NCBI GenBank assembly: GCA_035525455.1
Contig: DATLEF010000174.1
Span: forward strand, 1-64,000
DNA: 64,000 nucleotides
DNA from: JAQGMV01 sp035525455
GTDB lineage: Bacteria > Pseudomonadota > Gammaproteobacteria > Burkholderiales > SG8-41
Direction: 5' to 3'
Shown: in pieces, positions 8,186 through 16,865 of the stretch
Numbering within the stretch: position 1 is the first letter of the stretch
Layout of the letters: each line of letters starts with the position of its first letter
Notes under the pieces: generated by a model
What the model was told of the DNA's origin: nothing
The model's input: the letters and a program-made list of their open reading frames with translations, nothing else
Databases searched by the model: none
Translations under genes and position numbers: made by a program

Positions 8186-8944
8186 TCAGGAGCCGCTGTA
8201 CCAGTTGTATCCCTGGTCTTCCCAATAGCCGCCCGGATAGTCGTTGGTCACGAAGAGGGCCGTGATGTGCTTCGGGTTCTTGAAACCGAGCTTCGTGGGC
8301 ATTCTGAGCTTCATCGGGAAGCCGTACTGCGGCGGCAGTATCGCATCGCCGAAGCGCAGCGTGAGCTGCGTCTGAGGATGCAGCGCCGTAGCCATGTCGA
8401 TGCTGGTGGAATAGTCGTCCGCGCATTTGAAACCGACGTAGCGCGCCGTCGTATCCGCGCCGATGCGCTCGAGGAAGTCACGGAAGCGCACGCCGCTCCA
8501 CTTGCCGATCGCGCTCCAGCCTTCGACGCAGATGTGACGCGTGATCTGGGTCGTCTGCGGGAGCGCATAGAGCTCGGGCAGCGTCCACGGCTTTTTCTCC
8601 CGCACAAGGCCTGAAACTTCCAGACGGTACGAAGCGCCGTCGACTTTCCGCACTTCCTCGATGCCGTAGTATGCGTTGAAAGGAAAAGGCCGCGTGATCT
8701 TGCTTTCAGGAAACTCGGGCGCGAGGCGATTGGGATCGAACAGCCAGTCCTGCGCCCGGTCATTCCAGCGCGACATCGTCCAAAGTACTTTCTGCACCGA
8801 TTCCTGGTTCGTGACGTCGCATCCGGCGAGAAGCGTGAGCGCGCCGAGGCTCAGCCCCCGCTTGAGGAAAAGCCGCCGCTCGATGCGGGCGATCTGCGGC
8901 CGCGAAAAATCGTCGAGGCTCGATGCCATGGTTTTACGCTTCAT
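8186..8944 (-). CDS. Tat-exported molybdopterin oxidoreductase (sulfite-oxidase/MsrP fold)
   Basis: A 252-residue protein of the sulfite oxidase/YedY family, which binds mononuclear molybdenum cofactor. The N-terminus carries a twin-arginine motif (RRLFLKRG, residues 23-30) followed by a hydrophobic stretch ending in LLAGC (Cys42), so it may be a Tat-exported lipoprotein. The cofactor-ligating Cys is Cys139 in TRHICVEGWSAIGKWSG, and GYNWYSG closes the domain. The cytochrome b gene at 8977 lies 32 bp upstream in the same operon and is the likely electron partner. Substrate (methionine sulfoxide, sulfite or other) is not determinable. Confidence 0.88.
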   Translation of the reverse strand: MKRKTMASSLDDFSRPQIARIERRLFLKRGLSLGALTLLAGCDVTNQESVQKVLWTMSRWNDRAQDWLFDPNRLAPEFPESKITRPFPFNAYYGIEEVRKVDGASYRLEVSGLVREKKPWTLPELYALPQTTQITRHICVEGWSAIGKWSGVRFRDFLERIGADTTARYVGFKCADDYSTSIDMATALHPQTQLTLRFGDAILPPQYGFPMKLRMPTKLGFKNPKHITALFVTNDYPGGYWEDQGYNWYSGS

Positions 8945-8976
8945 ACGGCTTTCCCCCGTTTGATCTCACGATGCAT

Positions 8977-9591
8977 TCAGTTGCCCGTCTTGATGCGGCC
9001 GGTGATCATCGACGGAAAAGTCCGCGGCACGAGCACGACCATCAGTACGTGAACGAACACGAAAAATACGAGCGCAGCCATTGCGAAAAAATGCACGTAG
9101 CGCGCACCTTCGTAATCGCCCATCAGCATGCCCAGCGTATGGAACTGCACCGGCTTCCAGATCACGAGGCCGGAAAGCACGAGCACGACGAGCAGCACGA
9201 TAACGCCAAGATAGGCCGCGCGCTGCGCCGCGTTGTAAACAGTGAGATCGGCATGCGCGAGGCGCCCGCGGAACGCGCTCGCGATGTCGCGAAAAACCGC
9301 GCCCGGGGTAAGCGGCAGGAGCTTGCGCTTGAGATGGCCCGAGACGATGCCGTACGCGAGGTAGGCGAGTCCGTTCAGCGCGAGCAGCCACATCGCTGCG
9401 AAGTGCCATTGCAGCGCGCCCGCAAGCCACCCTCCGAGCGTCCATCCGGCCGGAAACTTGAAAGCAAAAAGCGGATCCGCGTTATAGATGCGCCAGCCGG
9501 ACACCACCATGATCAGGATTGCGAGCGCGTTGATCCAGTGCGTCAGCCGCACGATGAGCGGGTGAACTTTCACGTACTGCGACACACGCAC
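8977..9591 (-). CDS. Cytochrome b/b561-type membrane subunit
   Basis: A 204-residue inner-membrane diheme-type cytochrome b (Ni,Fe-hydrogenase/thiosulfate-reductase cytochrome b family). It has four hydrophobic helices with candidate heme His residues in VRLTHWIN, LQWHFAAMW and YVHFFAMAALVFFVFVHV. It is the first gene of a two-gene operon with the Tat-exported molybdopterin enzyme, and probably links that enzyme to the quinone pool, in the way MsrQ serves MsrP, although it belongs to a different cytochrome family. Confidence 0.85.
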   Translation of the reverse strand: MRVSQYVKVHPLIVRLTHWINALAILIMVVSGWRIYNADPLFAFKFPAGWTLGGWLAGALQWHFAAMWLLALNGLAYLAYGIVSGHLKRKLLPLTPGAVFRDIASAFRGRLAHADLTVYNAAQRAAYLGVIVLLVVLVLSGLVIWKPVQFHTLGMLMGDYEGARYVHFFAMAALVFFVFVHVLMVVLVPRTFPSMITGRIKTGN

Positions 9592-9727
9592 CTCCGGTGA
9601 TCACTCTGCCTGGGGTAGTCGCCCCCGGCGGCGGAACCTTACACGCCGGGTCCCCGCGCGGAAACCACGCTGAAATCGGGCACGGCGCGTGCAGCGTACA
9701 GAGGAAGGACTCACAGTCTAACCCATC

Positions 9728-10051
9728 ATGAAAACTATTCTTCGTACCGGCGTGCTCGTCATGTGCATCGCGTTCAGCGCGTGTGCCGAAATGCGCTGGA
9801 CCAAGCCGGGCGCGGACGTAAACCAGGCATCACGCGATCTCGATGCGTGCCGGGGCGCGGCGCTGCAGCGTTCAGGACCGCGCGGGGTGGGAGCAGCAGC
9901 AGGCGCGGAGATGCAAGGCACGATCGAGCGCGGGACCATCGCCCCGAGCACGCGAGCCGCCGGCACTTCCGACGATCGTTTCATCGCAGACCACGAAGAA
10001 GTCCGCACCTGTATGCTACAACGCGGTTATCAGCTGCGCCCTGCCGCCTGA
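9728..10051 (+). CDS. Small lipoprotein of unknown function
   Basis: A 107-residue protein with a lipoprotein signal (KTILRTGVLVMCIAFSAC, lipid Cys at 19). The mature sequence has no recognised domain but carries two further Cys residues, in LDACRGAALQ and VRTCMLQRGY, spaced as in small glycine-zipper-like envelope proteins. It faces the cytochrome b gene across a 136-bp divergent region and precedes the aldo/keto reductase by 95 bp. Confidence 0.7.
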   Translation: MKTILRTGVLVMCIAFSACAEMRWTKPGADVNQASRDLDACRGAALQRSGPRGVGAAAGAEMQGTIERGTIAPSTRAAGTSDDRFIADHEEVRTCMLQRGYQLRPAA

Positions 10052-10146
10052 TCTTCGCTGAAACTCGGACTGTGCCAAACTTCGGCGGCGGCCGATGATA
10101 TGATCGTCAGTCGCGCTTTTACGCGCGATGATCCACGCGCGCTCCA

Positions 10147-11082
10147 ATGACTTTGCACTCGCTGCTATATACGCGCCGTGAGGCTTTGAAGACGCTTGCC
10201 TGCGCGCTCGCAATCGCAAGCCCTGCATTTTCGGCAGCACCTGTGAGGACCCACGCCATGTCGACGCGACCAATTCCCCGCAGCGGCGAGCCGTTGCCCC
10301 TCGTCGGGGTCGGCACCTGGCAGACTTTCGACGTGAGCGCCACTGCGCCGGAACGCGCCGAGCTGAAGGACGTGCTGCGTCTGCTCGTCGAGCGCGGCGG
10401 GAAGATCGTCGATTCGTCTCCGATGTACGGGCAGGCCGAACGCGTCGTCGGCGACCTCACCTCCGAGCTCCGACTGCGCGACTCGCTTTTCTTTGCCACG
10501 AAAGTCTGGACGAGTGGACGCGACGCGGGGATACGCCAGATGGAACAGTCGTTCCGGCTCATGCGCACGGACCGCATGGACCTCATGCAGATCCACAATC
10601 TCGTCGACGTGGAGACGCATACGCAAACGTTGCGCGACTGGAAAAGCGCCGGGCGCATACGCTATCTCGGCATCACGCATTATCATGCGGGTGCCTACCG
10701 CGATCTCGAGCGGCTGGTGAAAAGCGGGCAGTACGACTTCGTGCAATTCAATTTCTCGATGGCCGAGCGGGACGCCGAGGCGGTGCTTCTGCCGGTCTGC
10801 GCGGACGCCGGCGTCGCGGTGATCATCAACCGGCCTTTCGGCGAAGGCCGCCTTTTCGGGCGCTCGAAAGGCAAGGATTTGCCGCCGTGGGCAGCGGACT
10901 TCGACTGCGCGAGCTGGGCTCAGTTTTTTCTGAAATGGATACTGGGGCATTCCGCAGTCACCTGCGTGATTCCGGGCACAAGCCGCCGCGCGCATCTGGA
11001 AGATAATGTGCAGGCGGGCATGGGCCGGTTGCCCGACGCAGCGCTGCGCCGGCGCATGCTCACCTACTTTCAGCAGTTATAA
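10147..11082 (+). CDS. Aldo/keto reductase, probably Tat-exported
   Basis: A 311-residue NAD(P)H-dependent oxidoreductase of the AKR superfamily. The catalytic tetrad is present: Asp89 and Tyr94 in IVDSSPMYGQ, Lys119 in FFATKVW and His150 in MQIHNL. The N-terminal TRREALKTL followed by a hydrophobic run and AFSAAP looks like a twin-arginine leader, a feature seen in several proteobacterial AKRs. If it is instead cytoplasmic, translation could start at the ATG in HAMSTRP, codon 38. The substrate is unknown. It is followed at 11 bp by the VWA gene, possibly as an operon. Confidence 0.88.
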   Translation: MTLHSLLYTRREALKTLACALAIASPAFSAAPVRTHAMSTRPIPRSGEPLPLVGVGTWQTFDVSATAPERAELKDVLRLLVERGGKIVDSSPMYGQAERVVGDLTSELRLRDSLFFATKVWTSGRDAGIRQMEQSFRLMRTDRMDLMQIHNLVDVETHTQTLRDWKSAGRIRYLGITHYHAGAYRDLERLVKSGQYDFVQFNFSMAERDAEAVLLPVCADAGVAVIINRPFGEGRLFGRSKGKDLPPWAADFDCASWAQFFLKWILGHSAVTCVIPGTSRRAHLEDNVQAGMGRLPDAALRRRMLTYFQQL

Positions 11083-11093
11083 CTATTGCCACG

Positions 11094-12149
11094 ATGAGCT
11101 TTCTTTCCCCGCTACTGCTGTGGCTGCTCCTGGCGGCGCCGCTGCTCGTCGGCGTGTATGTGCTGCTCCTGAGACGCAAGAAGCTCGCGGCGCTGCGCTA
11201 TCCGAGCCTGGGACTCATCCAGGCGGCGCTGGCGCCGGGGCATCGGCTGAAGCGGCACGTGCCGCCGCTGCTGCTGCTCCTCGCGGTCGTCGCGCTGCTC
11301 ATTGCGACCGCGCGTCCCACCGCATCCATTACCCTGCCCTCCGAAGAGCGCACGATCGTGCTTGCCATCGACGTGTCGCTCAGCATGCGTCTTACCGACG
11401 TCGAACCCAGTCGTATTGCAGCCGCTCAGGAAGCGGCCAAAGCGTTCGTCGAGGCGCAGCCGCCCGACGTGCGCATCGGGATCGTCTCCTTTGCCGGCAC
11501 CGCGTTGCTCGTGCAATCGCCTACGCACAACCGCGACGACCTGATCGTGGCGATCGAGCGCCTCGACCTGCAGCGTCACACGGCGATCGGCAGCGGTCTC
11601 ATCATGGCGCTGGCGACGATATTTCCGGACGCCGGAATCGATCTGGAGTCGATGATATTCGGAATACAGTCGCGCACCGCAAAGCGCGGAGTGCCGCTGG
11701 AAAGTGCAGGCAAGGCGGAGCCGAAACCCTTCACACCGGTGCCGCCCGGGTCCTACGCTTCAGCTGCGATCATTCTTCTGAGCGATGGACGCCGCACGAC
11801 GGGGCCCGATCCGATCGATGCCGCCAAAATGGCCGCGGATCGCGGAGTACGCGTGTTCACTGTCGGTCTGGGCAGCACGCAGGGCAGCACGGCAGGCGGG
11901 TTCGAAGGCTGGTCCATCTACACGCGCTTCGATGAGGAGACGCTGAAGACGATCGCGGAGATAACACGCGGCTTATATTTCTCGGCGGGATCGGCCGCCG
12001 AGCTGAAGAAAGTCTATCAGGAGCTCAATACGCGCTTCACGATGGAGAAAAAGCAGACCGAGGTCGGCGCATTCTTTGCCGCGGTCGCTGCCGTTTTCGC
12101 GCTTGCGGCTGCGGGATTTTCGCTCGTGTGGTTCAACCGGCTCGGCTGA
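11094..12149 (+). CDS. VWA-domain membrane protein, BatA/BatB-like
   Basis: A 351-residue protein with an N-terminal aerotolerance-type membrane domain (helices near 6-26 and 56-73), a von Willebrand factor A domain, and a C-terminal helix near 330-347. The metal-ion-dependent adhesion site is intact: D93-x-S95-x-S97 in AIDVSLSM, plus a later LLSDG motif. Relatives (BatA/BatB, YfbK-like) work with MoxR AAA-ATPases, but no MoxR or DUF58 gene is next to it here. It follows the aldo/keto reductase at 11 bp. Confidence 0.87.
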   Translation: MSFLSPLLLWLLLAAPLLVGVYVLLLRRKKLAALRYPSLGLIQAALAPGHRLKRHVPPLLLLLAVVALLIATARPTASITLPSEERTIVLAIDVSLSMRLTDVEPSRIAAAQEAAKAFVEAQPPDVRIGIVSFAGTALLVQSPTHNRDDLIVAIERLDLQRHTAIGSGLIMALATIFPDAGIDLESMIFGIQSRTAKRGVPLESAGKAEPKPFTPVPPGSYASAAIILLSDGRRTTGPDPIDAAKMAADRGVRVFTVGLGSTQGSTAGGFEGWSIYTRFDEETLKTIAEITRGLYFSAGSAAELKKVYQELNTRFTMEKKQTEVGAFFAAVAAVFALAAAGFSLVWFNRLG

Positions 12150-12163
12150 GCTTTGCGAGCGGA

Positions 12164-12886
12164 TCAGGCTCCCAGCTGATCGGCGAGATCGAGGAAATTT
12201 TCGGCATTCACCGTGAAGTCCGCTTCCGGCTCGAGATCCGGGTTCTTGTTGCGCCCATACTCGTGCGGGCGCTTGATGAACGCCGTTTTGAGACCATTCT
12301 GGGCAGCAGCCCGCAAGTCGTGCTTGTGTGATGCGACCATCATCACCTCACCCGGCTTGAGATTCAGCGCATCGGCCGCGCCGAGATACATCTCCGGGTC
12401 CGGTTTGAAATGGCGGAAGGTTTCCGACGAAAAGATACAGTCCCACGGCAACCCGCCCTGCTTGGCCATGTTCACGAGCAGGCCGGTATTGCCATTCGAA
12501 AGCGTCGTAATGATGTAGCGCTGCTTGAGGCGCTTCAGCCCGCGCGCCGCGTCCGGCCAGGGCTTCAGCCGATGCCACACGAGATTCAGATGAACTTTCT
12601 CGTCCTCGGTCAGGGCGTCCGCAATCTTGTACTGTGTGAGCAGCCCGTCGAGGATCATCCGGTGCAGCACGTCGATTTTCGTCCAGGTTAATTCGCCGCT
12701 GCGCACGCGATCCATGGCTGGCCTGTAACCCGCGCGCCAGGCTTTGGTGAATTTGACGGCGTTCACGCGCAACCCTTTGGCTGCCGCCAGAGCGCGCACC
12801 TCGCGCGCGACGCTGCCGTGCCAATCGACGACGGTCCCGAATACGTCGAAGGCGAGCGCTTTGATATCGGCAGGTTCGTTGGGCAT
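12164..12886 (-). CDS. Haloacid dehalogenase type II-like HAD hydrolase
   Basis: A 240-residue HAD-superfamily enzyme whose layout matches (S)-2-haloacid dehalogenases. The nucleophile Asp lies in ALAFDVFGTVVDW near residue 14, followed by TLSNGN (motif II Ser/Asn), SSETFRHFKPDPEMY (motif III Lys) and MVASHKHDL (motif IV region). Such enzymes hydrolyse 2-haloalkanoic acids via an Asp ester. Many annotated members have untested substrates. The start at 12886 is chosen because AGGAGC lies just upstream and the domain begins directly after; a longer frame to 13111 has no support. Confidence 0.87.
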   Translation of the reverse strand: MPNEPADIKALAFDVFGTVVDWHGSVAREVRALAAAKGLRVNAVKFTKAWRAGYRPAMDRVRSGELTWTKIDVLHRMILDGLLTQYKIADALTEDEKVHLNLVWHRLKPWPDAARGLKRLKQRYIITTLSNGNTGLLVNMAKQGGLPWDCIFSSETFRHFKPDPEMYLGAADALNLKPGEVMMVASHKHDLRAAAQNGLKTAFIKRPHEYGRNKNPDLEPEADFTVNAENFLDLADQLGA

Positions 12887-13182
12887 GGCTAGCTCCTCGT
12901 TACGGCCGCTCTCGGACTTGGCGCCGGCGCGTTGCAGCGCACGCGAAGCATAGCGCGTAACGCGGTGCATTCGGGTGCAGACCTGGCGTAGCCCTTGCGG
13001 CATCACCCCGTTATACTGCTCGCCAGTACCTGGTGAGACGTGCACGGACTCTTCGAAAATAGTTCCCGAAAAGGTCGAAAAAACGCGCCGGTGAGCACGC
13101 AAAATTCCCACGCGAATCAGGAACTTTCAGGCCCTTGGGTTGCTCTGTGTTCTGTTGTCTGGCCCCCGAGGAGAATACAAAG
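12887..13182. other. Divergent intergenic region
   Basis: About 296 bp between the HAD gene (minus) and the DUF6279 lipoprotein gene (plus), so it must carry both promoters. A TATACT hexamer at 13012-13017 could be a -10 box for the plus-strand gene, but I see no well-spaced -35. No further gene is supported. Confidence 0.4.
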
Positions 13183-14073
13183 ATGGTGAGGAGTTTGCGC
13201 GCTGCCCGTATAGGGGCGGCTTTCATACTGGTTGCGATGGTCGCAGCCTGCAGCTTTACGCGTTTCGGCTATAACCAGGCGGACACCATCGTGTCATGGA
13301 TGGTGAACGATTATTTCGACCTGGATCCCCAGCAAAAGCAGGATTTCCAGAAGCGCTTCGACCGCCTGTACACCTGGCACCGCCAGGAGCAGCTGCCCGA
13401 ATACGCCGCGTTCATGAATACCGCGCGCTCGCGTGTGCAGCAGGGGCTCACGCGGGAAGACGTGCTGTGGTTTGTCGACAATCTGAGAAGCCGCGTGCGC
13501 ATGACGGCCCGCAAAGCAGGCCCTGACGCGGCGGCGTTGCTCGCGACGCTCACACCCGCGCAGATCGAGAACCTGCAGCGCAAGTGGGACAAGGACAACG
13601 CGAAGTACGTGAAGGAACACAAGGTCAAAGGCACGCCGGACGAGCGTAACGACGCCGAAGCGCGCCGCGTCATTAAGCATTTCAAGGAATGGCTGACCCC
13701 GCTCAACAGTGACCAGGAGCAGCGTGTGGTCGCTCTGGTGCGCGGCCTGCCGCAGATCGAGCAGTTCCGTTACGCGGAGCGGCTGCGCCGCCAGAAAGAA
13801 TTCATGAATGTGCTCGCCCAGCGCGGGGAAGACCGCGAGCGCTTCACTGCGCGCGTAACGGAATGGCTGGCGAATTGGGACAAAGGCCGCAGCGCCGACG
13901 ATCAGAAGCGGCTCGACGCGTGGTGGGCGAAGCGCGCTGACGTGTTCGTAGCGATGGAGCGCATGATGATGCCGGACCAGCGTATCGTTGCTCTGCAGCG
14001 CATGCAGAACTATATCGACGACTTTACCCAGCTGGCCGGCCGCGCAGACGGCGGCTATACCGCCGCGCGATAG
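13183..14073 (+). CDS. DUF6279-type lipoprotein
   Basis: A 296-residue lipoprotein with signal segment GAAFILVAMVAACSF (lipobox VAAC). The mature part is mainly helical and rich in Arg, Glu and Trp, with YNQADTIVSWMVNDYFDLD directly after the lipid Cys. This arrangement is typical of the DUF6279 family of proteobacterial lipoproteins, whose function is not established. The start at 13183 is preferred because GAGGAG lies 10 bases upstream; an in-frame start at 13135 would put 16 residues before the signal peptide. Confidence 0.82.
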   Translation: MVRSLRAARIGAAFILVAMVAACSFTRFGYNQADTIVSWMVNDYFDLDPQQKQDFQKRFDRLYTWHRQEQLPEYAAFMNTARSRVQQGLTREDVLWFVDNLRSRVRMTARKAGPDAAALLATLTPAQIENLQRKWDKDNAKYVKEHKVKGTPDERNDAEARRVIKHFKEWLTPLNSDQEQRVVALVRGLPQIEQFRYAERLRRQKEFMNVLAQRGEDRERFTARVTEWLANWDKGRSADDQKRLDAWWAKRADVFVAMERMMMPDQRIVALQRMQNYIDDFTQLAGRADGGYTAAR

Positions 14074-14169
14074 CCCTACCACGACAGCCGCCCGCGCCTC
14101 TGACTTGGGGACCGGCGGCTAGCGGCGAGAGGCGCGGATTAGAATACGGCCGGCTCAAAGGCCTGCCGT

Positions 14170-15327
14170 ATGCCTCGTTATCCCGGACCCATACATTCGA
14201 AACTGCCTCACGTCGGCACGACGATTTTCACCGTCATGTCGCGGCTCGCTGCCGAGCACGGCGCGATCAATCTCTCGCAAGGCTTTCCAGATTTCGACTG
14301 TGCGCCCGAGCTGCGCGCCCTGGTTACGAAATATCTCAACGCCGGCCTCAATCAGTATCCGCCGATGGCCGGCATTGCGGGCCTGCGCGAAGCGATCGCC
14401 GCGAAAGCCGAAGCGCTCTACGGGGCCGTCTACGACCCCGAGCACGAAATCACCGTCACGCCGGGCGCGACGTACGGAATCTACACCGCCGTCGCCGCGA
14501 TGGTGCGTCCCGGCGACGAAGTCATACTGTTCGAGCCGGCGTACGACAGTTACGCTCCTGCGGTCGAAGTGAGCGGCGGCACGCCCGTATATATCCAGCT
14601 CACCTATCCTGATTACGCGATTCCCTGGCAGGCCGTGCAGCAGGCGCTCACGCCGCGCACGCGCTTGATCATCCTCAACACGCCGAACAATCCCACGGCG
14701 AGTGTGCTCTCGGCCGAAGACCAGCGCATGCTCGAAGGTATGCTGCGCGACACCAACGTCGTAGTCGTCAGCGACGAGGTTTACGAGCACATCGTGTTCG
14801 ACGGGCACGTGCACCAGAGCGTCGCGCGCTTCCCCGGCCTTGCCGAACGCAGCTTCGTCGTGTCTTCGTTCGGCAAGACGTACCACGTGACCGGCTGGAA
14901 GATGGGCTACGCGCTGGCGCCGCGCGAGCTCATGACCGAGTTTCGTAAAGTGCATCAGTTCAATGCGTTCGCTACGAACGGCCCTCTGCAGTACGCCTTC
15001 GCCGAATACATGCAGGACAAGGATGCCTACCTCGGCCTCGCGGAGTTCTACCAGCGTAAGCGTGATTACTTCCTGGAGGGCGTCAGCGGGTCGCGGTGGA
15101 AACCCCTGCGGTCACGCGGAACTTTTTTTCAGAATTTGTGCTACGACGCAATCAGCGACGAGCGCGATACCGATCTCGCAGTGCGCCTGATACGCGAGCA
15201 CGGGATCGCCTCGATTCCGGTCTCGGTGTTTTATCGGGAAGCACCGGAGCACAAAGTGCTCCGGTTCTGTTTCGCGAAATCCGAAGCAACGCTCGCCAAA
15301 GGCACCGAAGTCCTCAGCCGCTTGTAA
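14170..15327 (+). CDS. PLP-dependent aminotransferase, methionine aminotransferase (YbdL)-like
   Basis: A 385-residue fold-type I aminotransferase, cytoplasmic. The PLP Lys is Lys236 in SSFGKTYHVTGWKMGY. NTPNNPTAS (Asn174) and SDEVYEHIVF (Asp202, Tyr205) complete the cofactor site. The opening INLSQGFPDFDCAPEL, together with a Phe/His-rich region QFNAFATNGPLQ, fits the YbdL/kynurenine-aminotransferase-like group that prefers methionine and aromatic amino acids. It is monocistronic, converging on the DUF4383-type gene. Confidence 0.9.
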   Translation: MPRYPGPIHSKLPHVGTTIFTVMSRLAAEHGAINLSQGFPDFDCAPELRALVTKYLNAGLNQYPPMAGIAGLREAIAAKAEALYGAVYDPEHEITVTPGATYGIYTAVAAMVRPGDEVILFEPAYDSYAPAVEVSGGTPVYIQLTYPDYAIPWQAVQQALTPRTRLIILNTPNNPTASVLSAEDQRMLEGMLRDTNVVVVSDEVYEHIVFDGHVHQSVARFPGLAERSFVVSSFGKTYHVTGWKMGYALAPRELMTEFRKVHQFNAFATNGPLQYAFAEYMQDKDAYLGLAEFYQRKRDYFLEGVSGSRWKPLRSRGTFFQNLCYDAISDERDTDLAVRLIREHGIASIPVSVFYREAPEHKVLRFCFAKSEATLAKGTEVLSRL

Positions 15328-15353
15328 CGAGCGTCGAATCGACGCGTTCGGCT

Positions 15354-15788
15354 TTAGTGCACGATGGCTTTGCGCGCCGGCACATCAGCGCTCGTATGCA
15401 TCCAGCCGAAGTACGCCGCCGCGATCGCCGTCAAAGCGTGCAGCCACACGTCATGCCCGTGGATGGGGGCGAGTCCGAAGAGCGTGCCCATGCCGGGGAT
15501 GAGGCCCATCACCGCAAGAACGCCATAAAGAATCGCGAGCGTTCTCGAATACATGCGCGCCCCGGCCATCGATCGGGCCGCGGCGATACCCCACGCCCCG
15601 ATCGCCAGATGCACGAGGTTGTGCGTGAGATTCACCGGGAAAAGCCCCAGCAGATAGCCGTAGAACGCCGTGATCGTAAGGCCGGGCGCATCGCCGGGCG
15701 GTGCAAAGAGCAGCGGCGGAACGAACCCCAGAATGCCGGCAGCCAGATAGGCAATCCCTGCGATCAGCGCAAAGTTGCGTGTCGTCAT
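15354..15788 (-). CDS. DUF4383-type four-helix membrane protein
   Basis: A 144-residue membrane protein with four hydrophobic helices and the conserved NLTHNLVHLAIGAWG segment typical of the DUF4383 family (function unknown). A good ribosome binding site (AAGGAG) sits 7 bases before the ATG at 15788; the longer in-frame extension to 15992 has no such signal. It converges with the aminotransferase gene. Confidence 0.82.
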   Translation of the reverse strand: MTTRNFALIAGIAYLAAGILGFVPPLLFAPPGDAPGLTITAFYGYLLGLFPVNLTHNLVHLAIGAWGIAAARSMAGARMYSRTLAILYGVLAVMGLIPGMGTLFGLAPIHGHDVWLHALTAIAAAYFGWMHTSADVPARKAIVH

Positions 15789-15923
15789 GACAATCTCCTT
15801 GGAGGCGGGGCACCGAGCCCCGCTCATGCGGCCTTCTTTTGCATATCGCGTGCCGGAACCCAGCGAAAACCAATACCGGGAACGGGCATTGCATTGGAAA
15901 GGGAGTGCTCTATCGGAGACTGT

Positions 15924-16202
15924 ATGGCGGCAACCGCAATACCGCTCATCGCCGTTTCGGCCCTCGTTCTCGCAGCCTGCGATTTTTCGCAAACGAAGCC
16001 CGAAACGACGCTGATGCGTCCAGGCACCTCGGCATTACGGGAGGCGCCGGCGCATCCGCTCGCGATGCGTGTAGCGCCAGGCGGCATGCAGGAACCGACA
16101 GATATGCAGGGCGGCACGCCGGGCGAGTCACGGCCAGGCGCTGAAAGAAGCATCCGTCTCGACGGCCCCGGCGTCAGCAGCAAACTGCAGATCCGTATTT
16201 AA
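15924..16202 (+). CDS. Small lipoprotein of unknown function
   Basis: A 92-residue protein starting MAATAIPL with a lipoprotein signal ending LVLAACDF (lipobox LAAC). The mature part is Pro/Gly/Met-rich and looks disordered. GGAG lies upstream of the ATG. The frame is embedded in a longer open frame, but only this part has lipoprotein character. It precedes the glycine-zipper lipoprotein by 21 bp, so both may be one envelope-stress-type transcription unit. Confidence 0.65.
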   Translation: MAATAIPLIAVSALVLAACDFSQTKPETTLMRPGTSALREAPAHPLAMRVAPGGMQEPTDMQGGTPGESRPGAERSIRLDGPGVSSKLQIRI

Positions 16203-16223
16203 GCGAACTTCAAGGAGACCAGC

Positions 16224-16769
16224 ATGAACTTCAGAAATTGCATCAGCATAGGCGTTGCCGCGGCGGCCTTGGGGCTCGCCGCCTGCGCCGAGACGCCGTA
16301 CACGCCTTCGAATTACCCGGTATCGCAATATCCACAATATCCGCAATATCCAGGCACGACTTATCCGGGCTTTCCGACGGCGCAGTACCCGAGCACGACC
16401 TACCCGCCCGTAGGCTATAACTTCGGCTACGTCGAATCGGTGGAAGTGGTCGCCGGTGCGCCCGCAGCGCGTTCAGGCCCCGGCATTGGCGCCATCGGCG
16501 GTGCGATCGCCGGCGGTGTACTGGGTAACCAGGTCGGGCACGGTCTTGGCCGCGGGGCAGCCACTGTCGGCGGCGCGGTCGCCGGTGGCGTGATAGGTAA
16601 CGAGATCGAAAAACGCGTCGAGAACCGCGGTGCCATCGCGGGCAGCGCCTATCGCTTCCGCGTGCGCATGGACGACGGTTCGTACCAAACCGTCACCCAG
16701 GAAGACCACCAGAATATCCGCGTGGGCGACCGCGTCCGCATCGATAACGGCCGGGTCTATTCGTCATAA
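16224..16769 (+). CDS. Glycine-zipper 2TM lipoprotein (SlyB/17-kDa antigen-like)
   Basis: A 181-residue outer-membrane lipoprotein with lipobox LAAC. A repeated Tyr-Pro segment (SQYPQYPQYPGTTYPG) follows, then the glycine-zipper domain GIGAIGGAIAGGVLGNQVG with a second GGAVAGGVIGNE repeat, and a C-terminal beta-rich YRFRVRMDDGSYQTV module. Ribosome binding site AAGGAG lies directly upstream. Relatives help stabilise the outer membrane. A double hairpin with T-run terminates it. Confidence 0.88.
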   Translation: MNFRNCISIGVAAAALGLAACAETPYTPSNYPVSQYPQYPQYPGTTYPGFPTAQYPSTTYPPVGYNFGYVESVEVVAGAPAARSGPGIGAIGGAIAGGVLGNQVGHGLGRGAATVGGAVAGGVIGNEIEKRVENRGAIAGSAYRFRVRMDDGSYQTVTQEDHQNIRVGDRVRIDNGRVYSS

Positions 16770-16781
16770 CCGGTGTTGCTT

Positions 16782-16837
16782 TGGCGCGCCGACGGCGCGC
16801 CAGCGAAAACGGCACGTGTGAGCGTGCCGTTTTTTTT
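16782..16837 (+). terminator. Twin hairpin with intrinsic terminator
   Basis: The first hairpin is a perfect 9-bp inverted repeat (16782-16790 with 16794-16802, 3-nt loop). The second has an 8-bp GC stem (16809-16816 with 16823-16830), extended by A/T pairs and followed by T-run 16830-16837. The second is a classic intrinsic terminator for the glycine-zipper gene. The A-run before it may also let it act on the convergent SDR gene. Confidence 0.88.
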
Positions 16838-16865
16838 GCGACTCCCGCTTGGCGCGGCGCCGCCC